Assembly: GCA_036399695.1 (NCBI GenBank)
Contig: DASWMP010000187.1
Span: 1 to 43,030 of the forward strand
Direction of reading: 5' to 3'
Length of the DNA: 43,030 nt
Source of the DNA: DASVEE01 sp036399695
Lineage (GTDB): Bacteria; Acidobacteriota; Thermoanaerobaculia; Gp7-AA8
Shown: piece by piece, positions 13,557 to 21,543 of the stretch
How positions within the stretch are numbered: the stretch's first letter is position 1
Layout of the letters: every line of letters begins with the position of its first letter
Made by a program: the position numbers and the translations under genes
The notes under the pieces: generated by a model
What the model saw: the letters and a program-made list of their open reading frames with translations, nothing else
Database searches by the model: none
What the model was told of the DNA's origin: nothing

Positions 13557-15198
13557 GTTCTCCTGACGCTCGGTACCCCCGCCCCCGGATCGTCTTCCCC
13601 GGCAGCGCGCCGGTCATCTTCCCATCGCGGAGCACGGGCACGCCGTTCACCACCACATCGCTCACACCTTCGGAGTAATGGTGCGGGTCCTCGAACCTCG
13701 ACAGATCGCGCACGTTCGCGGGATCGAACACCACTACGTCCGCTTTCATCCCTTCGCGGATCACGCCGCGATCGGTGAAGCCGGCGCGGAGGGCGGCCTG
13801 GGAGGTCAGTTTGCGCACCGCTTCCTCGAGAGTGAAGAGCTTCACGTCGCGGACGTAGTGGCCGAGGACGCGGGCGAAGGTGCCGTAGGCGCGGGGGTGG
13901 ACGTAGCTGTTCGACGCGATCGTCGACGGCGTGGGCGCGCCGGAGTCGGCCCCGACGGAGACGAACGGCTGCTTCAGCGCGTACTGCACGTCGTCCTCGT
14001 GCATCGAGAAATAGATGACGAACGGCGAGCTCTCGTTCTCCTCGAACAGCTTCACCAGCGCCTGCTCGGGCGCCACGTTCATGTCGCGGGCGATCTCCTC
14101 GATGAACTTCTTCGCGTACTGCGCCTGCGCCGGATTGCCGATGCGCGCGACGAAAATGCCTTTCTCGCCGCGACGTGCCACCTGGGCTCGGAGCGCGTCG
14201 ATGATGCGCGCGCGGTCTTCCGGCTTCTTCAGCCGTTCGCGGAAATCGTCGTAGCCGCCGTTCATCGCCCAGTCGGGGGCGAGGGTGCTGAGCGAGGTGC
14301 CGGAGGCGGGATAGGGATAGACGTTCGCCGCGACGTCGATGCCGTTGCGGCGCGCTTCTTCGATGCGCTCGATGACGTGCGGCATGCGTCCCCAGTTCGG
14401 CCGGCCGCCGAGCTTGAGGTGCCAGATGTTGACCGGGATGTTCGCCTCGCGGCCGATGCGGAACGCTTCGTCGAGCCCCATGTCGATGCGGTCGCCTTCA
14501 TCGCGCATGTGGGTGAAGTAGACGCCGCCATGCTTCGCCGCGACCCTGGCCAGGTTCACCAGCTCCTCGGTCGTGGAGTACATCGCCGGGACGTAGATGA
14601 GGGAGCTGGAAAGGCCGATCGCGCCGTCCCGCATGGCCTGATCGACGATCGCTTCCATCTGACGCATCTCGTCGCCGCTCGGCTGGCGGTCGCCGTCTCC
14701 GATGACGATCGCCCGCGGATTCGACGAGCCGACGAACAGTGCGAAGTTGATGGCGGTGCCGCGGCGGTCCAGCAGGTCGAGGTAATCGCCGAGGGTCTGC
14801 CACGGACGCTCTTTCGTCGGCGGGCCGGTCACCGGTCCGGGCGAATGCCCTTCGCCCGTCACCTCGGTGGTCACGCCCTGCCGCACTTTGGCCTCGACGT
14901 TCGGGTCGACGAGCACGGACATCTGCGACTGGCCGAGGAGGTCGATGAAACCGGGAGCGACGATCCGGTCTTTCGCGTCGATGACCGTTTTCGCGTCCGT
15001 CTCGCGCAGGTTGCCGATGGCGACGATGGTGTTGCCGCGGATGCCGACGTCGCCGCGGAACCAGGGGGCGCCGGTGCCGTCGAGGATCCGGCCGTTGACG
15101 ATCTTGAGGTCGAGCATGTCGTTCTTCACCGTGGGTTTCGTCGTGGTGCAGGCGGCCAGGAGGAGCGTGGCGACAGCGGCGAGGGCGAGGCGTTTCAT
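13552..15198 (-). CDS. Amidohydrolase-family lipoprotein related to N-acyl-D-amino-acid deacylase, altered active site
   Basis: The 548-aa product has a lipoprotein signal (LALAAVATLLLAACTTTK). It aligns with D-aminoacylase-type amidohydrolases: IVNGRILDGTGAPWF, VIDAKDRIVAPGFID, GVTTEVTGEGHS, THMRDEG, IWHLKLGG, VGADSGAPTPS and a C-terminal VVVNGVPVLRDGKMTGALPG. Two metal-site features of the studied enzymes are missing. The HxH after GFID is replaced by LLGQSQ, and the Cys of the G-N-C-G loop is replaced in TGEGHS. His in THMRDEG, His in IWHLK and Asp in VGADSG remain. It may use a different metal arrangement or substrate. The start overlaps the lysA stop by 4 nt. The 3' end overlaps the 9-bp repeat by a few bases. 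Confidence 0.85.
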   Translation of the reverse strand: MKRLALAAVATLLLAACTTTKPTVKNDMLDLKIVNGRILDGTGAPWFRGDVGIRGNTIVAIGNLRETDAKTVIDAKDRIVAPGFIDLLGQSQMSVLVDPNVEAKVRQGVTTEVTGEGHSPGPVTGPPTKERPWQTLGDYLDLLDRRGTAINFALFVGSSNPRAIVIGDGDRQPSGDEMRQMEAIVDQAMRDGAIGLSSSLIYVPAMYSTTEELVNLARVAAKHGGVYFTHMRDEGDRIDMGLDEAFRIGREANIPVNIWHLKLGGRPNWGRMPHVIERIEEARRNGIDVAANVYPYPASGTSLSTLAPDWAMNGGYDDFRERLKKPEDRARIIDALRAQVARRGEKGIFVARIGNPAQAQYAKKFIEEIARDMNVAPEQALVKLFEENESSPFVIYFSMHEDDVQYALKQPFVSVGADSGAPTPSTIASNSYVHPRAYGTFARVLGHYVRDVKLFTLEEAVRKLTSQAALRAGFTDRGVIREGMKADVVVFDPANVRDLSRFEDPHHYSEGVSDVVVNGVPVLRDGKMTGALPGKTIRGRGYRASGER

Positions 15199-16463
15199 GG
15201 CATCCCCCGCAGCAGGTCGTCGAAGGTCTGGCGCTCTCGCACGAGCCGCACGTCGTCCCCATCCACCAGCACCTCGGCCGGCAGGCGGCGCTCGTTGTAC
15301 ACGGAGGCCATGGAGAAGCCGTACGCGCCGGTGTCGCAGAAGGCGATCAGATCGCCGTTGTGTGCCGGATCAATGGCGCGCGTCTCCACCCGGCCACTGC
15401 TGTTGCGCGTGAAGATGTCGCTCGACTCGCACAGGTTGCCGGCGACGACGAGCTCCTCGCGCAACACGTTCGCCTCATACGACTGCCGGAGCGAGGCGTC
15501 GCTGCCGCGCGAGGCGTTGAGGATGTGGTGGTACGCGCCGTACTTCGACGGGCGCACGAGGTGATTGAAGCCGGTGTCGACGCCGAGCCATTCGATGCCC
15601 GCGCTGATGCGCTTCGAGGTCACGCGCGCGAGCAGGATGCCGGACTCGGCGACGACGTAGCGCCCCGGCTCGAGAATCGCCGTGAGCCCACGCTGCTCGA
15701 GCTTCGTGCGGGCGAGGCGGGTGAGGTATTCGCCGTACTCTTCGATGGGGAAGTCACGATCGCCCGGCCGGTACGGTGTGGAGATGCCGCCGCCGAAGTT
15801 GATCCAGCGCAGGTTGCTGAACTCGTCGCTGAGGTCGAGGAGTTGCTGCGCCGACGCAAGCAACGGCGTGACAGTGTCGACGCCGGAGCCGATGTGCGCG
15901 TGCAGGCCGACGACTTTGCGTCCCGAGTCCTCCACGACCATGCGCGCGCTCTCGATCTCGCCGAGGTCGATGCCGAACTTCACGCTCTCTCCGGCGGTGA
16001 TGACGTCGTGGTGATGCCCGGCACCGACGTCGGGGTTTACACGTAAGGCGATGGGATTGCGGAGGTCGAGGGCGAGCACGCGGTCGATCTCGGACATGGA
16101 GTTGACGTTGATGACGATCCGTTCGTCCGGTATGGCTCGCAGGTCGTCGTCGCTGACGTTGGAGCAGGTGAACCAGATGTCGTCAGCCGCGAACCCTGCC
16201 TTCATGGCCAGAAAGATCTCGCCGGGGGAGACGGCATCGCACCCGAATCCCGCTTCCCGCACAACCCTCAGGATGGAGAGGTTGCCGTTCGCTTTCATGG
16301 CGTAAAACGGCCGGAAGGGCAGGCCGGAAAAAGCGCGCGTTATCCGCGACGTCTGCCGCCGCAGGATGTCCGCGTCGTAGATGTAAACCGGCGTGCCGAA
16401 ACGCTGCGCCAGATCGAGGGTGGAAGTATTACCGATGTAAAGGACGCCATCGCGATACTGCAT
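15195..16463 (-). CDS. lysA: Diaminopimelate decarboxylase
   Basis: This PLP enzyme makes L-lysine from meso-diaminopimelate. The 422-aa product shows PFYAMKANGN (PLP lysine), GCDAVSPGEI, GLHAHIGSG (cofactor loop), NFGGGIS, EPGRYVVAESG and CESSDIF (family C-E-S-x-D), then DTGAYGFSM near the end. All key regions are in family order and the length is normal. ATG at 16463 is taken as start; a TTG one codon earlier (16466) is in frame and sits 6 nt from the -10 hexamer, so either could be used. It is the first gene of an operon with the deacylase-like gene, divergent from thyA. Confidence 0.94.
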   Translation of the reverse strand: MQYRDGVLYIGNTSTLDLAQRFGTPVYIYDADILRRQTSRITRAFSGLPFRPFYAMKANGNLSILRVVREAGFGCDAVSPGEIFLAMKAGFAADDIWFTCSNVSDDDLRAIPDERIVINVNSMSEIDRVLALDLRNPIALRVNPDVGAGHHHDVITAGESVKFGIDLGEIESARMVVEDSGRKVVGLHAHIGSGVDTVTPLLASAQQLLDLSDEFSNLRWINFGGGISTPYRPGDRDFPIEEYGEYLTRLARTKLEQRGLTAILEPGRYVVAESGILLARVTSKRISAGIEWLGVDTGFNHLVRPSKYGAYHHILNASRGSDASLRQSYEANVLREELVVAGNLCESSDIFTRNSSGRVETRAIDPAHNGDLIAFCDTGAYGFSMASVYNERRLPAEVLVDGDDVRLVRERQTFDDLLRGMP

Positions 16464-16472
16464 CAACCGCGG

Positions 16473-16478
16473 AGTGTA
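16473..16478 (-). promoter_or_regulatory. -10 hexamer TACACT for lysA
   Basis: On the minus strand, TACACT lies 9 nt before the ATG (16463) or 6 nt before an in-frame TTG (16466). No ribosome-binding site is visible. Confidence 0.5.
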
Positions 16479-16542
16479 AACGAGTTTTCGAGGTCGACAG
16501 GGAAGACGACGGAGGCCTCTCGGTCATCTCCCCGGCGAGTGC

Positions 16543-16548
16543 GATAAT
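16543..16548 (+). promoter_or_regulatory. -10 hexamer GATAAT for thyA
   Basis: GATAAT lies 8 nt before the ATG at 16557 and no Shine-Dalgarno is in between. It deviates from TATAAT only at the first base. Confidence 0.5.
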
Positions 16549-16556
16549 CGCCAGCC

Positions 16557-17351
16557 ATGCAGCAATATCTTTCGTTGGTTCGGCACATTCTGGACAGCGG
16601 GGCTGAGAAGTCCGATCGGACCGGGACCGGGACGCTCAGCGTCTTCGGGCATCAACTGCGGTTCGACCTGCAGGCTGGCTTTCCGCTGCTCACGACCAAA
16701 AAACTGCACCTGCGCTCCATCATCTACGAGCTGCTCTGGTTCCTGGCGGGGGAGACGAATGTCCGCTGGTTGCACGAGAACAAAGTCACCATCTGGGACG
16801 AGTGGGCCGATGAAAACGGCGAGCTCGGGCCGATCTACGGCTACCAGTGGCGCTCCTGGCCGGCGGCGGACGGCCGGCACATCGACCAGATCACGCAGGT
16901 CATCGAGCAGATCAAGCGGAACCCTGACTCGCGGCGGCACGTCGTCAGCGCCTGGAACGTCGGGGAGCTCGACAAGATGGCGCTCGCGCCCTGCCACGCG
17001 TTGTTCCAGTTCTACGTGGCCAACGGCCGGCTGTCCTGTCAGCTCTACCAGCGCAGCGCCGACCTGTTTCTCGGCGTGCCGTTCAACATCGCCTCGTACG
17101 CGCTGTTGACCATGATGGTCGCGCAGGTGTGCGACCTTGGGCTCGGTGACTTCGTCCTCACCTTCGGCGACGTGCACCTCTACCTCAATCACCTCGAGCA
17201 GGCGCGCGAGCAGCTCGGGCGGGAGCCCCGTCCGCTGCCGGCCATGCGTCTCAATCCCGAGGTGCGGTCCATCTTCGACTTCAAATTCAGCGACTTCACG
17301 CTCGAGAACTACGACCCCCATCCGAGCATCAAGGCACCGATCGCCGTATGA
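16557..17351 (+). CDS. thyA: Thymidylate synthase
   Basis: The enzyme methylates dUMP to dTMP using methylene-tetrahydrofolate, which it turns into dihydrofolate. The 264-aa product is the classic ThyA length. Motifs are SDRTGTGTLSVFG, FPLLTTKKLH, LAPCHALFQFYV (catalytic Cys), QLYQRSADLFLGVPFNIASY and GDVHLYLNH. The C-terminus ends in APIAV, matching the conserved family tail. It overlaps folA by 4 nt, which regenerates the tetrahydrofolate that this reaction consumes. Confidence 0.98.
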   Translation: MQQYLSLVRHILDSGAEKSDRTGTGTLSVFGHQLRFDLQAGFPLLTTKKLHLRSIIYELLWFLAGETNVRWLHENKVTIWDEWADENGELGPIYGYQWRSWPAADGRHIDQITQVIEQIKRNPDSRRHVVSAWNVGELDKMALAPCHALFQFYVANGRLSCQLYQRSADLFLGVPFNIASYALLTMMVAQVCDLGLGDFVLTFGDVHLYLNHLEQAREQLGREPRPLPAMRLNPEVRSIFDFKFSDFTLENYDPHPSIKAPIAV

Positions 17352-17875
17352 CCATCTCCATCATTGCCGCCCTCGCCAGCAACGGCGTCATCGGACGCAA
17401 CAACCAGATCCCCTGGCGGCTCTCGGCCGACCTGAAGCGCTTCAAGGCGCTGACGATGGGGCACCATCTGATCGTCGGCCGCAAGACCTTCGAATCCATC
17501 GGCCGCGTGCTTCCCGGGCGGAAGATGGTCGTCATCACCCGCGATCCGCACTACTCCGCCGAAGGGATCGCCGTCGCCCATTCGCTCGAGGAGGCGCTGC
17601 GGATCGCTCATGAAGACGACCACACCTTCATCGGCGGCGGCTCCGAGATCTACGCCCAGGCGCTGCACCTGGCCGACCGGCTCTACCTGACGCGCGTCCA
17701 CGCCGAGGTCGAAGGAGATGCCGTTTTCCCCGAGTTCGACGAAGTGACCTGGTCACTCGTCGATACCGAGCATTTCGAGAATGACGATAAGAACGAGTTC
17801 CCGTATTCGTTCTTGACGTATACGAGGAATCGCGAAGTGGTGGAGCATCCGCCCGTCAGTGGAGACGAGGGGTAG
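17348..17875 (+). CDS. folA: Dihydrofolate reductase
   Basis: This enzyme reduces dihydrofolate to tetrahydrofolate with NADPH. The 175-aa product begins ISIIAALASNGVIGRNNQIP, followed by WRLSADLKRFK (catalytic Asp), GHHLIVGRKTFESIGRVLPG and IGGGSEIYAQAL (NADPH loop), then LYLTRVHAEVEGDAVFPEFD. All landmarks are present. The gene overlaps thyA by ATGA and is the last gene of the operon, ending 33 nt from the convergent TMEM175-like gene. Confidence 0.97.
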   Translation: MTISIIAALASNGVIGRNNQIPWRLSADLKRFKALTMGHHLIVGRKTFESIGRVLPGRKMVVITRDPHYSAEGIAVAHSLEEALRIAHEDDHTFIGGGSEIYAQALHLADRLYLTRVHAEVEGDAVFPEFDEVTWSLVDTEHFENDDKNEFPYSFLTYTRNREVVEHPPVSGDEG

Positions 17876-17908
17876 ACGGGCGTTCGGATTTCCGATTCCA
17901 GGAAATCG

Positions 17909-18580
17909 TCAGTCGGAGATCGTTTCCGGCATCACCGGCCGGATCGCCCAGATCAGCGCCGAACAGGGGCCGATCAGAAAGTACGACCAGCCGGAGAGCG
18001 CCACCCACTTGCCGGGGAGCGTCAGCGCCAGGACCGTCGACACCACGCCGATGAAGACGTACGCCAGGTACATCGTCATGTACTTGCGGGTGAAGGCCAT
18101 CTCCCGCGGCGTCAGCTCGAGCTCCTCATGTTTCCGCAAGGCGTGCAGATAGAGAAGGAAGAAGACGAGGAAGAGGCCGGCGAAACCGACCCCGTAGATG
18201 ACGAGCAGGGTGATGGTATCGGCGCGCGAGACCGCTCCCTCTTCCAGGCCGCCGGTGAGCAGGGCGAACAGGAACTTCAGCGGATAGATATAGAAGAGGA
18301 CGAGGAACAGCAGGAAGCTGTTCAGCACGAGCGTGTAGGTGTCGTGCAGGCCGAAGCGGCGGAAGAACGTGTAGTGCGCGTACCAGATCCAGCAGAGGAT
18401 GGCGAAGCAGATCGTGAAGGCCCAGAACCCGCGCATGGCCGCCGTCAGCTCCGCGAACGTCCGCGGTACCTCCAGCGAAATGACGATGAGCGTCAGCGCG
18501 AAGCCGAAGACGACGTCGCTGAAGGCCTCGACGCGCGAGACCTCCGTCGCGCGGATGCGAAAGCCAGGCAGTGCGGACAT
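17909..18580 (-). CDS. TMEM175-like potassium channel family protein
   Basis: The 223-aa membrane protein has about six hydrophobic segments. The N-terminal RVEAFSDVVFGFALTLIVIS carries the R-x-x-x-F-S-D hallmark of TMEM175-type channels (DUF1211), whose bacterial members conduct K+. Later segments include FWAFTICFAILCWIWYAHYT and LLFLVLFYIYPLKFLFALL. Length and layout match the single-repeat bacterial form, which would act as a tetramer. Channel activity is inferred. It stands alone and is preceded by a leaderless-type -10 hexamer. Confidence 0.88.
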   Translation of the reverse strand: MSALPGFRIRATEVSRVEAFSDVVFGFALTLIVISLEVPRTFAELTAAMRGFWAFTICFAILCWIWYAHYTFFRRFGLHDTYTLVLNSFLLFLVLFYIYPLKFLFALLTGGLEEGAVSRADTITLLVIYGVGFAGLFLVFFLLYLHALRKHEELELTPREMAFTRKYMTMYLAYVFIGVVSTVLALTLPGKWVALSGWSYFLIGPCSALIWAIRPVMPETISD

Positions 18581-18587
18581 GCCAGCC

Positions 18588-18593
18588 AGTTTA
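18588..18593 (-). promoter_or_regulatory. -10 hexamer TAAACT, probable leaderless start
   Basis: On the minus strand, TAAACT lies 7 nt before the ATG at 18580. The same hexamer and spacing recur before the gene at 32004. Confidence 0.6.
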
Positions 18594-18636
18594 CGGCTGC
18601 CCGGCCCGGCGCGGGACTGACGTTTGTCATGAAGCG

Positions 18637-18664
18637 GTTGGTGGTTGGCGGTTGGCGGTTGGCA
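18637..18664. repeat. Heptad-repeat half-cassette (GTTGGCG version)
   Basis: Four 7-nt units GTTGGTG, GTTGGCG, GTTGGCG, GTTGGCA are present without an obvious facing arm nearby. This is the only locus with one arm. Confidence 0.75.
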
Positions 18665-18721
18665 GGAGCGACCGCTGTCACCGTCTTCAGCCCGCGAAGC
18701 GTTGACTTAGAGGTTTGCCTC

Positions 18722-18821
18722 ATGTGGGACAGACACTCCTGTCTGTCCGGCCCACCCCCGAGGTCCTCCAGACAAGCGGCCGTTCGGGTGCACCGGACAG
18801 ACAATAGTGTCTGTCCCACAT
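18722..18821. repeat. Paired hairpin repeat (ACAGACA family)
   Basis: The left copy (18722-18748) carries GGACAGACA ctcc TGTCTGTCC preceded by ATGTG, and the right copy (18795-18821) carries GGACAGACA atag TGTCTGTCC followed by CACAT. Each is a 9-bp hairpin and the pair is inverted. The remaining sequence up to 18901 holds a small hairpin GCCCGC gaa GCGGGC (18869-18883) after the end of the aminopeptidase gene, and no gene is seen in 18594-18901. Confidence 0.8.
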
Positions 18822-18901
18822 CTGAAGTTAACGCCCTTGGGGCTCGCGCCCGGGGCTACGACGGTGGCGCCCGCGAAGCGGGCTGACGGCCGAGATCAGT
18901 C

Positions 18902-20788
18902 CTACGCGGCGGCTTTGCTGAAGCGCGCCAGCGTTGCGGCCACCGAGGACCGCACGAACGGCTCGTAGCGATTCTGGGCCCGCTCGAAGAACGCCTTTGC
19001 CTTCTGCAGCCAGGCCGGAGAGGCCGTGGCCATCTCCTCGTAGAGCGTGAGGATCGTGTTGTTGTTGCCGCCGCGCATGAGGACGCGCTCGAGGCCTGCT
19101 TCGCCGGGCGTGTAATTCGTCTCGATGACGAAGATGAGCCAGTTGATGTTCGGGCCGGTGCGCTCCGAGAGGTGCCAGTGGGCGTCGACTTCCGCCATCC
19201 GGCCATTGAGCGCGCGGTTGGTGAGCGAGAGAAAGAGGTCGATCTCGACGTCCGTCCAGCCGGCGGTGTCGAGCTGCGCCATCGGCGTGCCGGCGCGGAA
19301 GCGGATCACCTGGGCCGATACTTTGTCGTTGAGCCGCGAGGTCACGGGCGCGGTGACGCTCGACGGCAGGCCCGGCTCGTAGACCCACTTGTCGAGCTCC
19401 AGCGACGGCTCGACGTCGTCCGGCGCCCAGGCTCGCAGCAGGGCGAGGAAGGCGCGGTCGTCGACGGCGCGCCAGGCGTTGCGGGTGAACCAGTCCCGGA
19501 GGAAGGCGTCGAACGTGGCGCGGCCGAGGCGTTGTTCGAGCATCTCGATGAAGAGGGCGCCCTTCGTATAGGAGGTGCTGCCGAAGTTGACGCTCGGCGT
19601 CTCGGTCGGACGGAACGGGCGGTGCAGCTTCGTGAAGTCAGCCGTGGCGCGGTCGGCATAGCTCTGGTAGGCGCGGCGGTCGCGGTACCAGTTGTACTCC
19701 GCCCGCTCGCGGCCGCTCATCTCCTCGATGATCCGCAGCGTCAGGTACGACGTGATCCCTTCGTTGAGCCAGACGTCGTGCCACGTGCCCAGCGTCGTTC
19801 TGTCACCGGCCCAGGAGTGGGCCAGCTCGTGTGCGACGAGCGTGGACGGCAGCGGATGCTCCGGATGGTTCTGCGCCGTGATGCTGAACGGGTCCACGAA
19901 GTTCAGGCGCGGGTGCTCCATGCCGCCGGCGATGTAGGTGGGCGGCATCAGCAGCAGGTCGTATCTCCCGAACGGATAGGGCAGCACCAGATCCTCGGCG
20001 ACGTCGACCATCTCCGGCAGGTACTGCAGGTCCCAGACTGCGTCCTCGATCAGCTCCGGCTCCGCGTAGACGCCCGTGCGCTCGTCGAGGGGCCGGAATT
20101 CCAGCCGGCCGACGGCGAGGGCGATCAGGTACGACGGGATCCTCTCCGGCATGCGGAAGGTGTAGACGCCGGTGTCGTTCGTCGCCGTCGGATTCTCCGC
20201 GCTCATCAGCGCGAGCATGCCGGCCGGCACGCGGATCGTGGCGTCATACGTGACGCGTACCGTGGGCGTGTCCTGCAGCGGGATCCAGCTCCGCGCAAAG
20301 TCAGGCTCGTTCTGCGAATAGAGGTAAGGAGCGACGCGGCCGTAGCTCTGCTCCGCGCTGTTCCAGAACAGCCCGTCCGCCGTGGGGCGCGAGGCGTACG
20401 CGATGGTCACGGACTTCGTGTCCGGCTTCACGTCGATCGTCAGCGCCTGGCCGGGGATGCCGGTCGGTCCGAGCGAGAAAGTAGCGGCGGTGCCGTCATC
20501 CAGCGTGACCGAGGCGATGTCGAGCCCGCGCGTGTCGAGGACGAGTTGCGTGACGCCTTTCAGGTTGACGACGTCCAGCCTGGCCGTACCGTGGACGATC
20601 TTCGCGTCGAAGTCGACCGTGAGGTCGAGCGTGACGTGGCGCGTGACGATCTTGTCCGGCTCGGCATGACTGAAGATGTCGCGCGGGATGTCCGGTCCGG
20701 CAAAGTGCGACGGGACCGCCCGATGCCGGGCAGCGACCAGGGACAGGAGCAGGAACGGCGCGAGCAACAACCGACGGGACCGGAGCAT
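18902..20788 (-). CDS. M1-family metallopeptidase (aminopeptidase N / LTA4 hydrolase-like), secreted
   Basis: The 628-aa product starts with a signal-type segment (LLLAPFLLLSLVAARHRAV). An N-terminal beta domain is followed by the catalytic domain. The zinc site is VAHELAHSWAGD ... VWLNEG (HExxH-x18-E), and the C-terminal helical part resembles the leukotriene A4 hydrolase/aminopeptidase group. The exopeptidase motif, usually GGMEN, reads GGMEHPRLNF, so the Asn is His. All other landmarks, including YLYSQNEPDFARSWIPLQD, are in place. It probably trims peptides outside the cytoplasm. It is divergent from the gamma-carbonic anhydrase gene and preceded by a leaderless-type promoter. Confidence 0.92.
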   Translation of the reverse strand: MLRSRRLLLAPFLLLSLVAARHRAVPSHFAGPDIPRDIFSHAEPDKIVTRHVTLDLTVDFDAKIVHGTARLDVVNLKGVTQLVLDTRGLDIASVTLDDGTAATFSLGPTGIPGQALTIDVKPDTKSVTIAYASRPTADGLFWNSAEQSYGRVAPYLYSQNEPDFARSWIPLQDTPTVRVTYDATIRVPAGMLALMSAENPTATNDTGVYTFRMPERIPSYLIALAVGRLEFRPLDERTGVYAEPELIEDAVWDLQYLPEMVDVAEDLVLPYPFGRYDLLLMPPTYIAGGMEHPRLNFVDPFSITAQNHPEHPLPSTLVAHELAHSWAGDRTTLGTWHDVWLNEGITSYLTLRIIEEMSGRERAEYNWYRDRRAYQSYADRATADFTKLHRPFRPTETPSVNFGSTSYTKGALFIEMLEQRLGRATFDAFLRDWFTRNAWRAVDDRAFLALLRAWAPDDVEPSLELDKWVYEPGLPSSVTAPVTSRLNDKVSAQVIRFRAGTPMAQLDTAGWTDVEIDLFLSLTNRALNGRMAEVDAHWHLSERTGPNINWLIFVIETNYTPGEAGLERVLMRGGNNNTILTLYEEMATASPAWLQKAKAFFERAQNRYEPFVRSSVAATLARFSKAAA

Positions 20789-20795
20789 GCGCCGG

Positions 20796-20801
20796 ATGGT
20801 A
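20796..20801 (-). promoter_or_regulatory. -10 hexamer TACCAT, probable leaderless start
   Basis: On the minus strand, TACCAT lies 7 nt before the ATG at 20788. There is no purine-rich ribosome site in the 7-nt spacer. Confidence 0.55.
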
Positions 20802-20840
20802 ACGCGAGGGAGCGGCGCGGCGGGAGGGCGTTAACAGAGA

Positions 20841-21001
20841 GTTGGCAGTTGGCGGTTGGCGGGTGGCGGTTGGCAGGGGAGCCGTGCGAGATGTCGTTGG
20901 TTTTTGGTTTTTAGTTGTTGGTGCTGCGCTCGGCTCGGCCGCGCTCCACAAAACGACGCTCACCCTCATCCACCGCCAGCCGCCAACTGCCAACCGCCAA
21001 C
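20841..21001. repeat. Nested heptad-repeat cassette
   Basis: The outer arms are of the GTTGGCG version: 20841-20875 reads GTTGGCA, GTTGGCG, GTTGGCG, GGTGGCG, GTTGGCA, and 20971-21001 gives the complement. Inside lies a left arm of the other version (GTTTTTG, GTTTTTA, GTTGTTG at 20900-20920) whose right arm is missing. One cassette seems to have gone into, or recombined with, another. Confidence 0.8.
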
Positions 21002-21011
21002 TACGCCGTGC

Positions 21012-21017
21012 TAAATT
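21012..21017 (+). promoter_or_regulatory. -10 hexamer TAAATT for the gamma-carbonic anhydrase operon
   Basis: TAAATT lies 10 nt before the ATG at 21028 and 10 nt after the end of the heptad cassette, so the cassette arm occupies the -35 region. Confidence 0.5.
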
Positions 21018-21027
21018 GCGCCCCCTG

Positions 21028-21543
21028 ATGCTCATCCGCCCTTTCGACAACAAGCATCCGCGGCTCGGCGAGCGTGTGTTCGTGGCTGAAAACGCCACGC
21101 TCATCGGAGACGTCGAGCTCGGCGACGACGCTTCGATCTGGTACGGGACCGTCCTGCGCGGAGACGTCAATTACATCCGCGTCGGGGCGCGTACGAACAT
21201 CCAGGACAACTGCGTCGTGCACGTGAACCACGACAACTGCCCGACCGTCATCGCCGAGGAAGTCACGATCGGGCATGGCGTCATCGTCCATGGCTGCACG
21301 ATCGGGAGGGGGGCGCTCATCGGGATGGGCTCACGCGTCCTCGACGGAGCCGTGGTCGGCGAGCAGGCGCTCGTCGGGGCCGGAGCGCTCGTGCCCGAAG
21401 GGATGCGCGTGCCGCCGCGGACGCTGGTCGTCGGCGTGCCGGCGCGCGTGAAGCGCGACCTCACGGCCGAAGAGCTCACGCGGCTCGAAGAGTCGTGGCA
21501 ACACTACGTCGAATATAAAGAGAAGTACCTGGGAACCGCATGA
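21028..21543 (+). CDS. Gamma-class carbonic anhydrase-like hexapeptide protein
   Basis: The 171-aa left-handed beta-helix protein begins LIRPFDNKHPRLGERVFVAE. It keeps the three zinc histidines of gamma-carbonic anhydrases: IQDNCVVHV, then GHGVIVHGCTIG with two. Hexapeptide repeats run through the middle (GDVELGDDASIWYGTVLRGD). A C-terminal helix starts at LTAEELTRLEE. It may hydrate CO2 or belong to the broader YrdA/PaaY-like group; with all ligands present, activity is plausible. The ATG at 21028 is chosen because an upstream frame would translate the heptad repeat. It overlaps aspS by 4 nt. Confidence 0.92.
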   Translation: MLIRPFDNKHPRLGERVFVAENATLIGDVELGDDASIWYGTVLRGDVNYIRVGARTNIQDNCVVHVNHDNCPTVIAEEVTIGHGVIVHGCTIGRGALIGMGSRVLDGAVVGEQALVGAGALVPEGMRVPPRTLVVGVPARVKRDLTAEELTRLEESWQHYVEYKEKYLGTA

